A stretch of DNA of 41,369 bases. It comes from Neobacillus niacini (GTDB taxonomy: Bacteria > Bacillota > Bacilli > Bacillales > Cytobacillaceae). The position numbers were made by a program, and so were the translations under genes. The DNA lies in NCBI RefSeq assembly GCF_023715785.1, contig NZ_JAMBOX010000026.1, positions 1 to 41,369 of the forward strand, given 5' to 3'. Numbering within the stretch: the first letter of the stretch is position 1; each line of letters starts with the position of its first letter. The notes below the pieces were generated by a model. The model was not told the origin of the DNA and did no database searches. It saw only the letters and a program-made list of their open reading frames with translations. Positions 16,349 through 25,609 of this stretch are shown piece after piece.

Positions 16349-17077
16349 ATGAAAGCGGTAAATAAAAATTCGCAACAACTTTCGGAGCGGTTTGAAGTGG
16401 CCTATAACCAGGTCCATGATGCCCTGAAGGATATAGTTCAAATTAATGATGAGAGATTTGTCGTGCTTGTAAAGGTCGGCGCGAAAAAGTACCAGGTTAT
16501 TGAAACATTCAAGAAGGACTTGGAGCAATATGCCAGGCTTCGGAATGCGATTGTTCACGAGAAGATGGAGGTTGGCTTTTATATTGCCGAGCCCAATGCC
16601 AAAGTCGTTAATCACATTGAAAAAATTGCCAATATTTTAAGCAAGCCAAACTATGCACTTTCGATTGCTTCAAAAAACGTCATCAACTTCGATTACAACG
16701 ACAGCATTTTAAAGGTCACGGCAGCTATCAGGGACTATGGTTATTCAAAGTTTCCGGTTTACAAGAATAAGACATGTCAAGGTCTTCTGACCGCCAGTTC
16801 CATCATGAAATGGATGGCAAAAAATATGAAGAACAATGTGGTGAATCTTTCCGATGTGAAAGTTTCAGATATTATGGCCATGGAAAAACAGTACACAATC
16901 GACTTTATTTCGAAGGAGATTAATATTTTTGAGGTTGAAGATATTTTTGAAAAAGCCCATAAAAAGAAAACCAAGCTAGAGGCGGTCATCATCACCGAAA
17001 ATGGCCGTGCAGATGAAAGGCCGCTTGGCATCATCACTCCATGGGACCTCATCGAGATTGACTATACTGTGGATTAA
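16349..17077 (+). CDS. CBS-domain protein of unknown function
   Basis: 242-aa soluble protein. The N-terminal ~95 residues are helical and charged with no domain I recognise (SERFEVAYNQVHDALKDIV...RLRNAIVHEK, reminiscent of small helical nucleotidyltransferase-partner folds but not assigned). Residues ~105-240 are two CBS repeats (YGYSKFPVYKN, then AVIITENG...PLGIITPWDLIE), which usually bind adenine nucleotides. ATG 16349 follows TGGGAGAA. A clean terminator follows. Confidence 0.75.
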   Translation: MKAVNKNSQQLSERFEVAYNQVHDALKDIVQINDERFVVLVKVGAKKYQVIETFKKDLEQYARLRNAIVHEKMEVGFYIAEPNAKVVNHIEKIANILSKPNYALSIASKNVINFDYNDSILKVTAAIRDYGYSKFPVYKNKTCQGLLTASSIMKWMAKNMKNNVVNLSDVKVSDIMAMEKQYTIDFISKEINIFEVEDIFEKAHKKKTKLEAVIITENGRADERPLGIITPWDLIEIDYTVD

Positions 17078-17085
17078 GCAGGGGT

Positions 17086-17116
17086 GGAGCATACCAAATG
17101 GGGTATGCTCCTTTTC
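17086..17116. terminator. Terminator of the CBS gene
   Basis: GGAGCATACC pairs with GGTATGCTCC around a 6-base loop and is followed by TTTT. The short A/T flanks could also help end the converging minus-strand gene. Confidence 0.8.
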
Positions 17117-17119
17117 CGC

Positions 17120-17851
17120 TTATTCAAAATCGAAATCACTTAATTGATCCATATGGCTGGCAATCATCGCGATGATGGTGCTTGCTTCCTCTTTGCTGAA
17201 AATAAAATGGGATTCATCCTTAATAAGTTCATCATCAGTGGTCCAAATCCGGTTTACGCGCTTTAGGACGCCATCGCCTGTTTCCTCCACGACACCAAAT
17301 TGATAGGTGACTTCGACCTCATCAGCATGCTTAAAGGCAGTCACTTCCGGAGTCGACCATTCTACATCGATCTCTTCAAAAATATCATCATGATCCACTT
17401 GTTCCGCCTCATAATATTCGTTGTCTACTTCCACTAATTCCACCTCTACGTCTTCGTCGCAATCATAGTCTTCGTAATCATCATCCGACTGCAGGTAAAT
17501 CCCATCATCGGTATAATGGTCCTCATCGTTGAAATAATCATGAAGGCTTTCGTGGACCTCATCGATAATTTCTTCAATGTCGGAAAGGATGATTTTGGCG
17601 GTGTGGCCAGTGTCAACATTAAAGCTGTCAACATAAAATTCTTCGTTTTGCGGATCAAAGAACAGGGTGCAGAAATAGTCCCTGTCCAGTTCCTCTGTAT
17701 CGACATCTGCCGTCTCAACAAAGAATTCAATCCTGGGATGCTTGGCAGCCCGTTCAATTTTCATGTGTCCAACCTGATCATATTCTTCACAAATGGATTC
17801 AAGATGATCCTGTAATTCGCTGCAAACCCTGTCAAACCATTCTAATGACAT
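17120..17851 (-). CDS. Acidic hypothetical protein
   Basis: 243-aa strongly acidic soluble protein starting MSLEWFDRVCSEL. A central stretch (~residues 115-165) is almost continuous Asp/Glu/Tyr (DDDYEDYDCDEDVEVE). Flanking regions look folded, with mixed strand and helix patterns. No catalytic motif, signal peptide or membrane span is seen. ATG 17851 has the better-placed GGGATGG upstream; an in-frame ATG at 17863 would add four residues. It is convergent with the CBS gene and divergent from the WYL regulator. I do not recognise the family. Confidence 0.7.
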   Translation of the reverse strand: MSLEWFDRVCSELQDHLESICEEYDQVGHMKIERAAKHPRIEFFVETADVDTEELDRDYFCTLFFDPQNEEFYVDSFNVDTGHTAKIILSDIEEIIDEVHESLHDYFNDEDHYTDDGIYLQSDDDYEDYDCDEDVEVELVEVDNEYYEAEQVDHDDIFEEIDVEWSTPEVTAFKHADEVEVTYQFGVVEETGDGVLKRVNRIWTTDDELIKDESHFIFSKEEASTIIAMIASHMDQLSDFDFE

Positions 17852-17885
17852 CAAACATCCCATCCCTTCAAGGTTAATCGAGGTT

Positions 17886-17891
17886 ATTATA
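17886..17891 (-). promoter_or_regulatory. Possible -10 box for the acidic protein gene
   Basis: On the minus strand the sequence reads TATAAT about 35 bp before the start codon. The -35 region (AACATA) is poor, so the promoter is tentative. Confidence 0.3.
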
Positions 17892-17994
17892 TCCGAGTTT
17901 TAGAAATATATGTTCTTTTTAAAAAATGAAGGATAAAACAGGGAAGTAATAGAATTAACAGTATAAAACATTTTAAAAAAATAGGGTGAAACCA

Positions 17995-18987
17995 ATGAGC
18001 AAACGTTCCGGGGGAGAGCGTCTCCTGAAATTAAGGGAAATCCTCTTTAATGAAACCGATGAGACGAATGAACTGGCAATGGAGCAAATAATAGAATTGC
18101 TAAAAATGGAATTCGGCAAAGACTATGAAGTCGACCAGCGGGCCATTTTGCGGGATATCGATGATTTGAGCAATCAAAACTTTGAAATTTTTATTACGAG
18201 AAGAGCAGCCGGTAAGAAATATTACAGTCACAAAAACAAGAGGTTCGAACAATATGAACTGCGGCTCTTGATTAATGCGATCCTTTCCGCCCGTTTTATT
18301 ACGAAAAAAGAAGCGGAGCGGTTGATTGAAAAAGTAAAGGGGTTGACGAGCAAGCCATTGGCTGCGAAACTCCCAAATCCAACACATTACGAAAGTTCCA
18401 TCCGCAGCACGTATCAGCAGCTGCGCTATGAAATTGACCAAATCAATACGGCAATCAGTGAAAGCCGGAAAATACGATTTCAATATGGCAAATTCAAAAT
18501 CGATAAGGAATTTGTGTTAAACCGCGAGGGCGAATTTTATAAGGTCAGTCCTTATGCGCTGATTTGGAAAAATGATTACTACTATTTAATTGGCATCTTG
18601 AACGAGGAAAAGAAGTTTCGCCATTTTCGGGTGGACCGGATGCGAAATGTGGAATGTACTGAAGAGTCTTTCCTAAAGACTGATATTAACATTTCGGATT
18701 ACATCAATAAATCCTTTAACATGTACGCTGGCGACGAACAATGGGTCACCTTGAAGTTTAAGCATTCGCTTGTCAATGTGATGATTGATTATTTTGGTCT
18801 AGATGCCAGTATGAAAAAACTAGATGACGAATATGGACAGCTAAGGGTAAAAGCAAATCGAAGCGAAGGGTTAGTCCGCTGGCTGCTGAACTGGGGCAGT
18901 GATGTCAAAGTAGTGGAGCCGCAGGATTTGGTTGAGGAATTGAGAGGAGAGATTCAAAAAATGAAGCAATTGTATGAGGAGAGCTAG
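17995..18987 (+). CDS. WYL-domain transcriptional regulator
   Basis: 330-aa protein. The N-terminus (~1-85) is a winged HTH of the type found with WYL domains (KLREILFNETDETNELAMEQIIELL). The WYL core (~150-235) contains YKVSPYALIWKNDYYYLIG and HFRVDRM, and a C-terminal WCX-like extension follows. WYL domains sense nucleic acid or nucleotide ligands and often control DNA-damage or phage-defence genes. ATG 17995 follows AGGGTG at 6 bases. It is encoded 114 bp upstream of the helicase-nuclease pair on the same strand, which suggests it regulates that pair. Confidence 0.88.
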   Translation: MSKRSGGERLLKLREILFNETDETNELAMEQIIELLKMEFGKDYEVDQRAILRDIDDLSNQNFEIFITRRAAGKKYYSHKNKRFEQYELRLLINAILSARFITKKEAERLIEKVKGLTSKPLAAKLPNPTHYESSIRSTYQQLRYEIDQINTAISESRKIRFQYGKFKIDKEFVLNREGEFYKVSPYALIWKNDYYYLIGILNEEKKFRHFRVDRMRNVECTEESFLKTDINISDYINKSFNMYAGDEQWVTLKFKHSLVNVMIDYFGLDASMKKLDDEYGQLRVKANRSEGLVRWLLNWGSDVKVVEPQDLVEELRGEIQKMKQLYEES

Positions 18988-19101
18988 GCATGGCGCCAGT
19001 CTCCTCTTTAGTTTTACCGAAATTGGTGAGGCTGCTGGAAGGAATTATGAGATAATGAAACATGAATAGGCCATACAAAATACCGGGATAGGAGAGTTTG
19101 T

Positions 19102-22050
19102 ATGTTTTCCTTTGTAAAAGAATTAAAACAAATTTGTACAGCATTTCCCATTAAGGAGAAAATGGTCATCATAGATTCCCATACAGTTGGCGAACAAATA
19201 AATGAGGCGTTTGTGAAAGCTGGTAACCAGGCTGTCAATCTTAAGTACCACACTGTTTTTGATCTGGCGTACAATCTTGTGGAATTGAATTCGAACCAGC
19301 CGTTATATATTTTGGACAATACGGTGGGTGTTCATTTAACCTTCACTTTGCTTAATAGTCTAAAACAACAGGGGAGATTGCATTATTTTTCAGGCATGGA
19401 AATCACCCCGTCGTTTAGTCATGCGATTTATAATACGATTCAAACATTGCGGCTGTCAGGCTATGAAACCGGTTGCCTTAATAAGGATGCCTTCATTACG
19501 CCGGAAAAAGCGGAAGATCTGGCTGAGATTTTGGCAGGCTATGAGGAAATGATGGGTGAATATCAGTTCATTGATAAGGCTTCGCTATTGTGGAAGGCGA
19601 TTGATTTTGCCCTCACGGATGAAACAAAAGTGTATATTTTGCAGTCAAACTTGAATCTTTCCGCCTTGGAAGAACAATTTCTAGAAAAAATCCTGCCTGA
19701 AAAAAGACACAAGCTTCCGCTTGCGCCCGTTTTGGGTGTGAATATTCCTGAACGGACAAGCCTATGTTCCATAAGATTTGGCGAACCGACACCGCTCAGC
19801 TATCTTTATCAACAGGAAAAAGCAAGCGGTGAGGCAGACTTAACCATTTTCACGGCCAAGACGGAAGAGCTCGAGGTAAAGCAGATCCTTGGAAAAATCA
19901 AAAACGAAACAACGCCGCTTGATGAAAATGTTGTCTATTATACGATCGCTGATTCTTATGTCACACTTTTCTACCAGCTATCGCAAAAAATGAACATTCC
20001 GTTGACATTTGGCGAAGGTCTTCCCGTGTCCTTTAGCCGTCCTGGCCGGCTGGTTTCCGGAGTGCTTGCCTGGATTCAGGACAATTACAATGTTCAAGGG
20101 TTGATTGACTTATTAAATGAGGGGTTGCTCGAACTTGATGATGAGGCACCTTCAAAATCAAGAATTGCCAAGGTGCTGCGGGATTTACAGATTGGCTGGT
20201 CCCAAGAACGCTACTTGAAGCATCTAAATAACGCAATGGAAGCTTTAAATACCGAAAATCCTTACTATGAAACGAAGCTAAGCGAACTTTCATGGTTAAA
20301 ACAGTGGTTCTCGGGCTTATTTAAAAAGCTGCCGCCATATTCGTTAACAATGAACTACAAACATTGCTTAACCGGGATTGCATTTATCCTGAAAAACTAT
20401 GGTAAAACGAGTTCCTCCCTTGATGAAATCGCCAAAATGGCCATTTTGGAGGAAATTGAAAAAATTCTTCCCTTTGCGGATAAAACGTTATCAAGCTATG
20501 AAGCAGTTGAAAAGCTTACAGATTTACTGCTGTCTATCCGGGTAAATCAATCACGGCCTAAACCGGGCCACCTTCATGTTTCCTTTTATAAAAGCGGAAT
20601 TTATAATAGCCGTCAGCATGTATATATTGTCGGGCTTGATAACAAAAAGTTTCCTGGAAACGTCAGCGAGGATCCGCTGCTGCTGGATGCCGAACGGGTT
20701 AAATTGAATAGCAGCCTGCCATTGTTAAGCGACAAGGGGCAGGAGAATCTCTATTTGTTGCTGCAGGTATTGGCTCAGTCCACCGGTAAGGTTACCGTGA
20801 GCTACTGCGATTTTGATATGAATGATAACCGCGTGGTCAATCCGGCGTTTGTCGTACTGCAGTGCTACCGGATGATGACTGAAAACTCTGATGCTGATTT
20901 CAAGTCATTAAAATCCTTACCGACGAAGATTATTGCCGATGATATTTTTGATGACAAGGACTATTGGAATGGAAAATTAACGAGCGATGTCCCGATAGAA
21001 ATTTCGGAAGGGGTTCTGACCTACTTTGAAAATGTCAAAAATGGATTGTCGGCGGTTATGGCGCGTCATCGCAACGATTTTTCAGAATATGAAGGACTGG
21101 TGCAAATTGATGCAGCGGAGTATGACCCGCGCCTGAATCAGTCCAGAACATTGAGCGCCGGCAAACTGGAAACGTTGGCAAAGTGTCCGTATTCTTACTT
21201 TTTAAAGGAAGTACTAAGAATTAAGCCAATCGAGGATATGGAGTTTGATGCGAATAAATGGCTGGATCCGGCAACACGGGGGAGCCTGCTGCATAGCATT
21301 TTTGAAACATTTTACAAGCAATTGAAAGCGGAAAATGCCAAGCCTGTCGTTGCAATTCATTTGGACAAGCTTTTGGCGATGGCCGCCGATTTAACACAGC
21401 AGCAAAAAGAGGTGCTTCCGCCGCCAAATGAGCGGGTCTACTTAAGGGAACTCAATGATATTTTGGAATGCTGCAGGATCTTTTTGAAGGAAGAGGAGCG
21501 ACATAGCGAAAACTATCATGCGCTACAGTTTGAGTATGCCTTTGGCATCGGGGAGAAGGAGCCTGCGATGATTACACTTCCTTCCGGAGAATTTAAGCTT
21601 TCGGGAATCATTGACCGTGTCGACCAATCGTCAGATGGCAAATACCACATTATCGACTATAAAACCGGAAGTTCCTACGCTTACTCGAAAAACGGGGCCT
21701 TCAAAGGAGGCCGTCAGCTGCAGCATCTGGTGTATGCCTTGGCGATTGAGCAGCACCTCCGCTTGGGAGAGGGTGCCGTGGAAGAAAGCTCCTACTATTT
21801 CCCGACAGTGAAAGGGATGGCCGAGCGGTTTGTCCGGAAGCAGGATGCTGTGCTTAGAACAAACGGACTTATGATTTTGGAACAGTTGATTGACATCATC
21901 AAACATGGCCATTTTGAAATGACGGATGACGAAAATGATTGCAAGTTTTGTGAATTAAAACTTGTCTGCCGCCGTCATTTTTATGACAATGAGACGCTGA
22001 AAATGAAGCAGTCGAATCAGAGGTTAAAGGGGGTGAGGGCTTATGACTAA
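19102..22050 (+). CDS. AddB-like PD-(D/E)XK nuclease subunit lacking a Walker A motif
   Basis: 982 aa. The N-terminal ~650 residues look like an inactivated helicase scaffold: where AddB has a glycine-rich P-loop, this protein reads KMVIIDSHTVGEQIN, with no GxGKT. The C-terminal third is a PD-(D/E)XK nuclease with KLETLAKCPYSYFLKEVL, GSLLHSIFETFY, GIIDRVDQ and HIIDYKTGS, plus CKFC...C, which together with the earlier Cys suggests an AddB-type iron-sulfur staple. It overlaps the next gene by 8 bp, implying a two-subunit complex. It is clearly related to, but not a close match for, canonical AddB (~1160 aa). ATG 19102 follows GATAGGAGA. Confidence 0.82.
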   Translation: MFSFVKELKQICTAFPIKEKMVIIDSHTVGEQINEAFVKAGNQAVNLKYHTVFDLAYNLVELNSNQPLYILDNTVGVHLTFTLLNSLKQQGRLHYFSGMEITPSFSHAIYNTIQTLRLSGYETGCLNKDAFITPEKAEDLAEILAGYEEMMGEYQFIDKASLLWKAIDFALTDETKVYILQSNLNLSALEEQFLEKILPEKRHKLPLAPVLGVNIPERTSLCSIRFGEPTPLSYLYQQEKASGEADLTIFTAKTEELEVKQILGKIKNETTPLDENVVYYTIADSYVTLFYQLSQKMNIPLTFGEGLPVSFSRPGRLVSGVLAWIQDNYNVQGLIDLLNEGLLELDDEAPSKSRIAKVLRDLQIGWSQERYLKHLNNAMEALNTENPYYETKLSELSWLKQWFSGLFKKLPPYSLTMNYKHCLTGIAFILKNYGKTSSSLDEIAKMAILEEIEKILPFADKTLSSYEAVEKLTDLLLSIRVNQSRPKPGHLHVSFYKSGIYNSRQHVYIVGLDNKKFPGNVSEDPLLLDAERVKLNSSLPLLSDKGQENLYLLLQVLAQSTGKVTVSYCDFDMNDNRVVNPAFVVLQCYRMMTENSDADFKSLKSLPTKIIADDIFDDKDYWNGKLTSDVPIEISEGVLTYFENVKNGLSAVMARHRNDFSEYEGLVQIDAAEYDPRLNQSRTLSAGKLETLAKCPYSYFLKEVLRIKPIEDMEFDANKWLDPATRGSLLHSIFETFYKQLKAENAKPVVAIHLDKLLAMAADLTQQQKEVLPPPNERVYLRELNDILECCRIFLKEEERHSENYHALQFEYAFGIGEKEPAMITLPSGEFKLSGIIDRVDQSSDGKYHIIDYKTGSSYAYSKNGAFKGGRQLQHLVYALAIEQHLRLGEGAVEESSYYFPTVKGMAERFVRKQDAVLRTNGLMILEQLIDIIKHGHFEMTDDENDCKFCELKLVCRRHFYDNETLKMKQSNQRLKGVRAYD

Positions 22051-25000
22051 GGTGATAATCGACCAAACGGCCCGGGATAAAATTAAACACGAGCTTGGCA
22101 CGAACTTTTTGGTTGAGGCCGGTGCCGGTTCCGGGAAAACAACCAGTCTGGTAAACCGGATGGTCAATCTTATTTATACGGGAACCGCCGAAATTCAGCA
22201 GATTGTCGCGATTACCTTTACGAGGAAAGCGGCTGATGAATTGAAGGTCCGTTTTCAGGCGAAATTGGAGGAAGCATGGAAAAGGGAGACCGACCTTGAT
22301 GCCAAATTTCGTTTGGGTGTGGCCCTGCAAAATATCGAACGCTGCTTTTTGGGTACCGTTCATTCCTTTTGCGCCAAGCTATTGCGCGAACGTCCGATTG
22401 AAGCAAACTTGGATTTAACGTTTAAAGAGCTGGAAGAAGCGGATGATTACAACGTTTTGGAAGAAGCGTGGCAGCTTCATTTACAAAACCTTATGGACTC
22501 GAATTCTAGCCAACCCGACGAGATAGAGAATTTAGGGATTTCCATTGATCAGATGTTGCCATGGCTAAAAGAACTGAAGGAATTTTCCGATGTGGAATGG
22601 GTCACCGAACCGGTTGCCAAACCTGAATTGCAGGCAGACTATCAAACCTTTATGAATTTAATCAAAGAGGCAAGAAAAGTTGTGCCGGACGAAGAGCCTG
22701 ATAGGGGTTATGATTCCCTGCAAAAGGCAATTGTCACGGCGGTTCAAAAAGATCGATTTATAGATGCCTCAAAGGATAAGAATATCATCAGTATTTTTAC
22801 GATATTTGACAAGAATCTGAAACCGACCTACAATCGCTGGACTTCCAAGGAAGATGCCAAGTTTTACGAAGAAAAAATCGTTTCGGCAGTTGAGGTGAAA
22901 ATCAAGCCGTTGATTCAAGCGTGGAAGGAATATTGCCATCCGAAGATACTTGCCTTCCTCAAGGAGGCGGTCCAAGCCTATGAGGGGCTAAAAAAGGAAC
23001 GATCGTTACTGAACTTTCAGGATCTAATGATGCATACATCCAACCTGTTAAAAGAAAATGCCGAGGTTCGGGGTTACTTTCAAGACAAGTACCGCTTCCT
23101 GCTGGTCGATGAATACCAGGATACGGACCCCATCCAGGCCGAAATTATGTTTTTCCTGACTGGGAAAGACATCACTGAGAAAAACTGGACCCACTGTAAA
23201 CCCAAACCGGGATCCTTATTTGTCGTCGGTGACCCGAAACAGGCGATTTATCGCTTCCGCCGTGCTGATATCGACACGTATAACCGTGTCAAACAATTAA
23301 TGGAGGAACATGACGGGGAAGTGTTGCAGCTGACGATGAATTTCCGGACCCTTGATTGTGTGACCCAGGAATTAAACCCGGTTTTTAAAAAGCATCTGCC
23401 TGAGGTAGAAACGGTCTATCAAGCCGCATATCGGCCGTTAATTTCTTTCCATGAGGATAAGGGGCGAGGATTATCAGGGATTAAGGTGTTGTCTGTACCA
23501 GCTGATGTCAAAAAGAAAGAAGAGGTCATTTTAAGGGATGCCGAAAATATTGCTATAACCATTCGCAACCTTATGGATCAGGGGCATAAGGCCAAGGATT
23601 TCATGGTGTTGACCCGCTATAATGATGGTGTCGCCACCTACACACAAATGATCGAAGCGGCAGGAATTCTGGTTAGCATTAGCGGCGAGGTCATCCTTGG
23701 CGAAACGAGGGAGTTTCAGGATTTATGGATTCTGTTAAAATCCTTCCTTGACCCAACCGATGAAGTGAGCTTTGTTGCGGTGATACGCGGAATCTTCTTT
23801 GGCATCAGCGATAATGAGTTGTACCAATGGGAACAGGCCAAGGGCCGGTTTTCCCTTTATGCGGAGATACCGGAAGAATTGTCTCCAGAAGTAAAGTCAA
23901 AGTTTACTTTGGCGCTTGGCAAATTGCAATCCTATCAGAGGCTGATTCGAAATCTGTCACCGACTGCCGCGATTGAAAAAATAATCGAAGAAGTCGGCTT
24001 TTATCCGCTATTGTTAAAAAATGGCCGGAGCAAGCGAACATACAAAAGCCTGCTGCAGATCATCGAAGCATTGCGGAAGCGGGAAGGTCAAGGACATACG
24101 TCTTATAAAGCTATTTTCGAAGCCCTGACGGAACTTATTTTTGAAAAAAAGGTTGTCGCGAATATGGAAGAAGAGGCCGATGCGGTACGCATTATGAACA
24201 TTCACAAGGCGAAGGGACTTGAGGCGCCGATTGTGTTCCTGGCCCACCCGGCTAAATCGGTCAGCCCGGAATCTTTTCTTTCGAAGCATATCAAGCGGGA
24301 AGACGTATCATCCAAAGGCTACTTTACTTTTTCCGTGGACAACGGCTACCAATCGCGCGAGATTGCGATTCCGCAGGAATGGGAGACCTATAAGACTGAA
24401 GAATTAACCTATTTAACTCAGGAAGAACTCCGAATCATTTATGTAGCCGCCACCCGCGCCGAGAAGGCTTTGATTATCAGTTGTCATGGAAGCAACAAGA
24501 AGAATCCTTGGAATACTCTATTAGCGATGGAAAACATTAAAGAGCTGGAGGTTCCCGAACTCGATATATGGGGGATAAAACCTGATGGAGTTGAGGTTAC
24601 CTTAAACGAGTTTCAGGTGAAAACCGTCAGCAAACTGGCCTGGCTTGAGCAAAGCAAAACCAAAACGTATGACCATTGGACCCCGACAAAGGACAAGGAT
24701 TACTCGGAGCTTGTGATAGAACGCGAGGCAGGCGGCGGGAAGGACTGGGGAACCCTGATTCATGATGTATTTGAAAAAGCCGTTCAGGGGCATAATGTAG
24801 CGAACTATATCAAAATTGCCATAAATAAATTCGGGCTGCCCGAGGAAAAAGAAGCGGAAGTTCTGATATACCTAGGGAATCTTAAAGCTTCACCGCTTTG
24901 GGACGACCTACAGACGGCGGAAGAAGTGATGACGGAGGTTCCATTCACACTAAAAGTGGAACATGGCCACAAGCTCTACTCACTCATTACTGTGAATCCT

Positions 25001-25249
25001 GAAGATAAGCATCCGATCTTTGTCAAAGGCGTCATCGACCTTATTTATAAAAAGAATGGGGCTTGGACCATCATTGACTATAAAACGGACCGGGCTAAAC
25101 AAATAGAAGATTATCAAAAACTGCAGGATTTTTACCACAGTCAGCTTAAATTTTACCGGCAGGCGTGGGAAGAACTGACGGGTGATGCTGTCAACCAACA
25201 AGGGCTTTATTTCCTTGCGTCGAATCGCTTGGTTTTATCCAGCAGATAA
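22043..25249 (+). CDS. AddA-like UvrD-family helicase-nuclease
   Basis: 1068-aa superfamily 1A helicase. Walker A is GAGSGKTT (Lys32), motif II LLVDEYQDTD, III GDPKQAIYRFRRAD, IV/V region MNIHKAKGLEAPIV and VI VAATRAEKAL. The C-terminus (~890-1060) is a PD-(D/E)XK nuclease (GTLIHDVFEKAV, GVIDLIY, TIIDYKTDR). The layout equals AddA of AddAB/RexAB, which resects double-strand ends and degrades foreign linear DNA. ATG 22043 overlaps the upstream gene and follows AAAGGGGGTGAGG. The canonical addAB pair is probably elsewhere; a decision needs the full genome. A terminator follows at 25294. Confidence 0.87.
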   Translation: MTKVIIDQTARDKIKHELGTNFLVEAGAGSGKTTSLVNRMVNLIYTGTAEIQQIVAITFTRKAADELKVRFQAKLEEAWKRETDLDAKFRLGVALQNIERCFLGTVHSFCAKLLRERPIEANLDLTFKELEEADDYNVLEEAWQLHLQNLMDSNSSQPDEIENLGISIDQMLPWLKELKEFSDVEWVTEPVAKPELQADYQTFMNLIKEARKVVPDEEPDRGYDSLQKAIVTAVQKDRFIDASKDKNIISIFTIFDKNLKPTYNRWTSKEDAKFYEEKIVSAVEVKIKPLIQAWKEYCHPKILAFLKEAVQAYEGLKKERSLLNFQDLMMHTSNLLKENAEVRGYFQDKYRFLLVDEYQDTDPIQAEIMFFLTGKDITEKNWTHCKPKPGSLFVVGDPKQAIYRFRRADIDTYNRVKQLMEEHDGEVLQLTMNFRTLDCVTQELNPVFKKHLPEVETVYQAAYRPLISFHEDKGRGLSGIKVLSVPADVKKKEEVILRDAENIAITIRNLMDQGHKAKDFMVLTRYNDGVATYTQMIEAAGILVSISGEVILGETREFQDLWILLKSFLDPTDEVSFVAVIRGIFFGISDNELYQWEQAKGRFSLYAEIPEELSPEVKSKFTLALGKLQSYQRLIRNLSPTAAIEKIIEEVGFYPLLLKNGRSKRTYKSLLQIIEALRKREGQGHTSYKAIFEALTELIFEKKVVANMEEEADAVRIMNIHKAKGLEAPIVFLAHPAKSVSPESFLSKHIKREDVSSKGYFTFSVDNGYQSREIAIPQEWETYKTEELTYLTQEELRIIYVAATRAEKALIISCHGSNKKNPWNTLLAMENIKELEVPELDIWGIKPDGVEVTLNEFQVKTVSKLAWLEQSKTKTYDHWTPTKDKDYSELVIEREAGGGKDWGTLIHDVFEKAVQGHNVANYIKIAINKFGLPEEKEAEVLIYLGNLKASPLWDDLQTAEEVMTEVPFTLKVEHGHKLYSLITVNPEDKHPIFVKGVIDLIYKKNGAWTIIDYKTDRAKQIEDYQKLQDFYHSQLKFYRQAWEELTGDAVNQQGLYFLASNRLVLSSR

Positions 25250-25250
25250 A

Positions 25251-25305
25251 AAGTGAAAACTCGCAAATAAAAATCGGGCCTGTGCCCGATCAGATTGTCG
25301 AGAAA
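25251..25305. repeat. Left copy of a long inverted repeat
   Basis: The block contains AAGTGAAAA, AAATAAAAATCGGGC, the palindrome ATCGGGCctgtGCCCGAT and TGTCGAGAAA. The same elements appear in reverse order and complement at 25561-25608. Confidence 0.7.
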
Positions 25306-25332
25306 GGGTATATTTCTCGGCAATTTTTTATT
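25294..25332 (+). terminator. Terminator of the helicase-nuclease operon
   Basis: TTGTCGAGAAA, loop GGGTATA, TTTCTCGGCAA (one wobble), followed by TTTTTTATTTT. Confidence 0.85.
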
Positions 25333-25383
25333 TTAATGGAAATTGAATGGCTGATTTTATTAAAATTGCCCCTGCTAGGGGGC

Positions 25384-25470
25384 CTGTTGATTTCCGTTCC
25401 AGGCGCTTGCGCCGAGGAGGCTCCCAGGCACGCCCGCGGAAAGCAAAGTGCCTGGAGCGCAAATCAACAG
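25384..25470. repeat. Palindromic Bacillus-type intergenic repeat
   Basis: Begins CTGTTGATTTCCGTTCCAGG and ends CCTGGAGCGCAAATCAACAG, so the ends are imperfect inverted repeats; the interior adds GCGCTTGCGC and CCGCGG palindromes. It resembles a widespread Bacillaceae repeat flanked by TTGATTTCCG and CAATCAA, recalled rather than searched. An open reading frame crosses it by chance. Confidence 0.65.
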
Positions 25471-25549
25471 ACATATCGAATAGTTTTGGATTAATATCAT
25501 TATAATAAATTAACGCGGTGAATTGTTAAAGTAGTTATATAAAATAAAG

Positions 25550-25608
25550 GCTGTCGAAAGTTTCTCGACAGCCTGATCGGGCCTGTGCCCGATTTTTATT
25601 TTTCACTT
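25550..25608. terminator. Bidirectional terminator and right copy of the inverted repeat
   Basis: GGCTGTCGA and TCGACAGCC form a perfect stem; on the minus strand it is followed by TTTATTTT, ending the thioesterase transcript. Next to it ATCGGGC/GCCCGAT followed by TTTTTATTTTT ends plus-strand transcripts. The block mirrors 25251-25305. Confidence 0.8.
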
Positions 25609-25609
25609 A

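Noticed and set aside
25282..25494. 70-aa reading frame in the intergenic repeat
   Set aside because: It crosses two hairpins and a dispersed palindromic repeat, with no ribosome site and no family resemblance.
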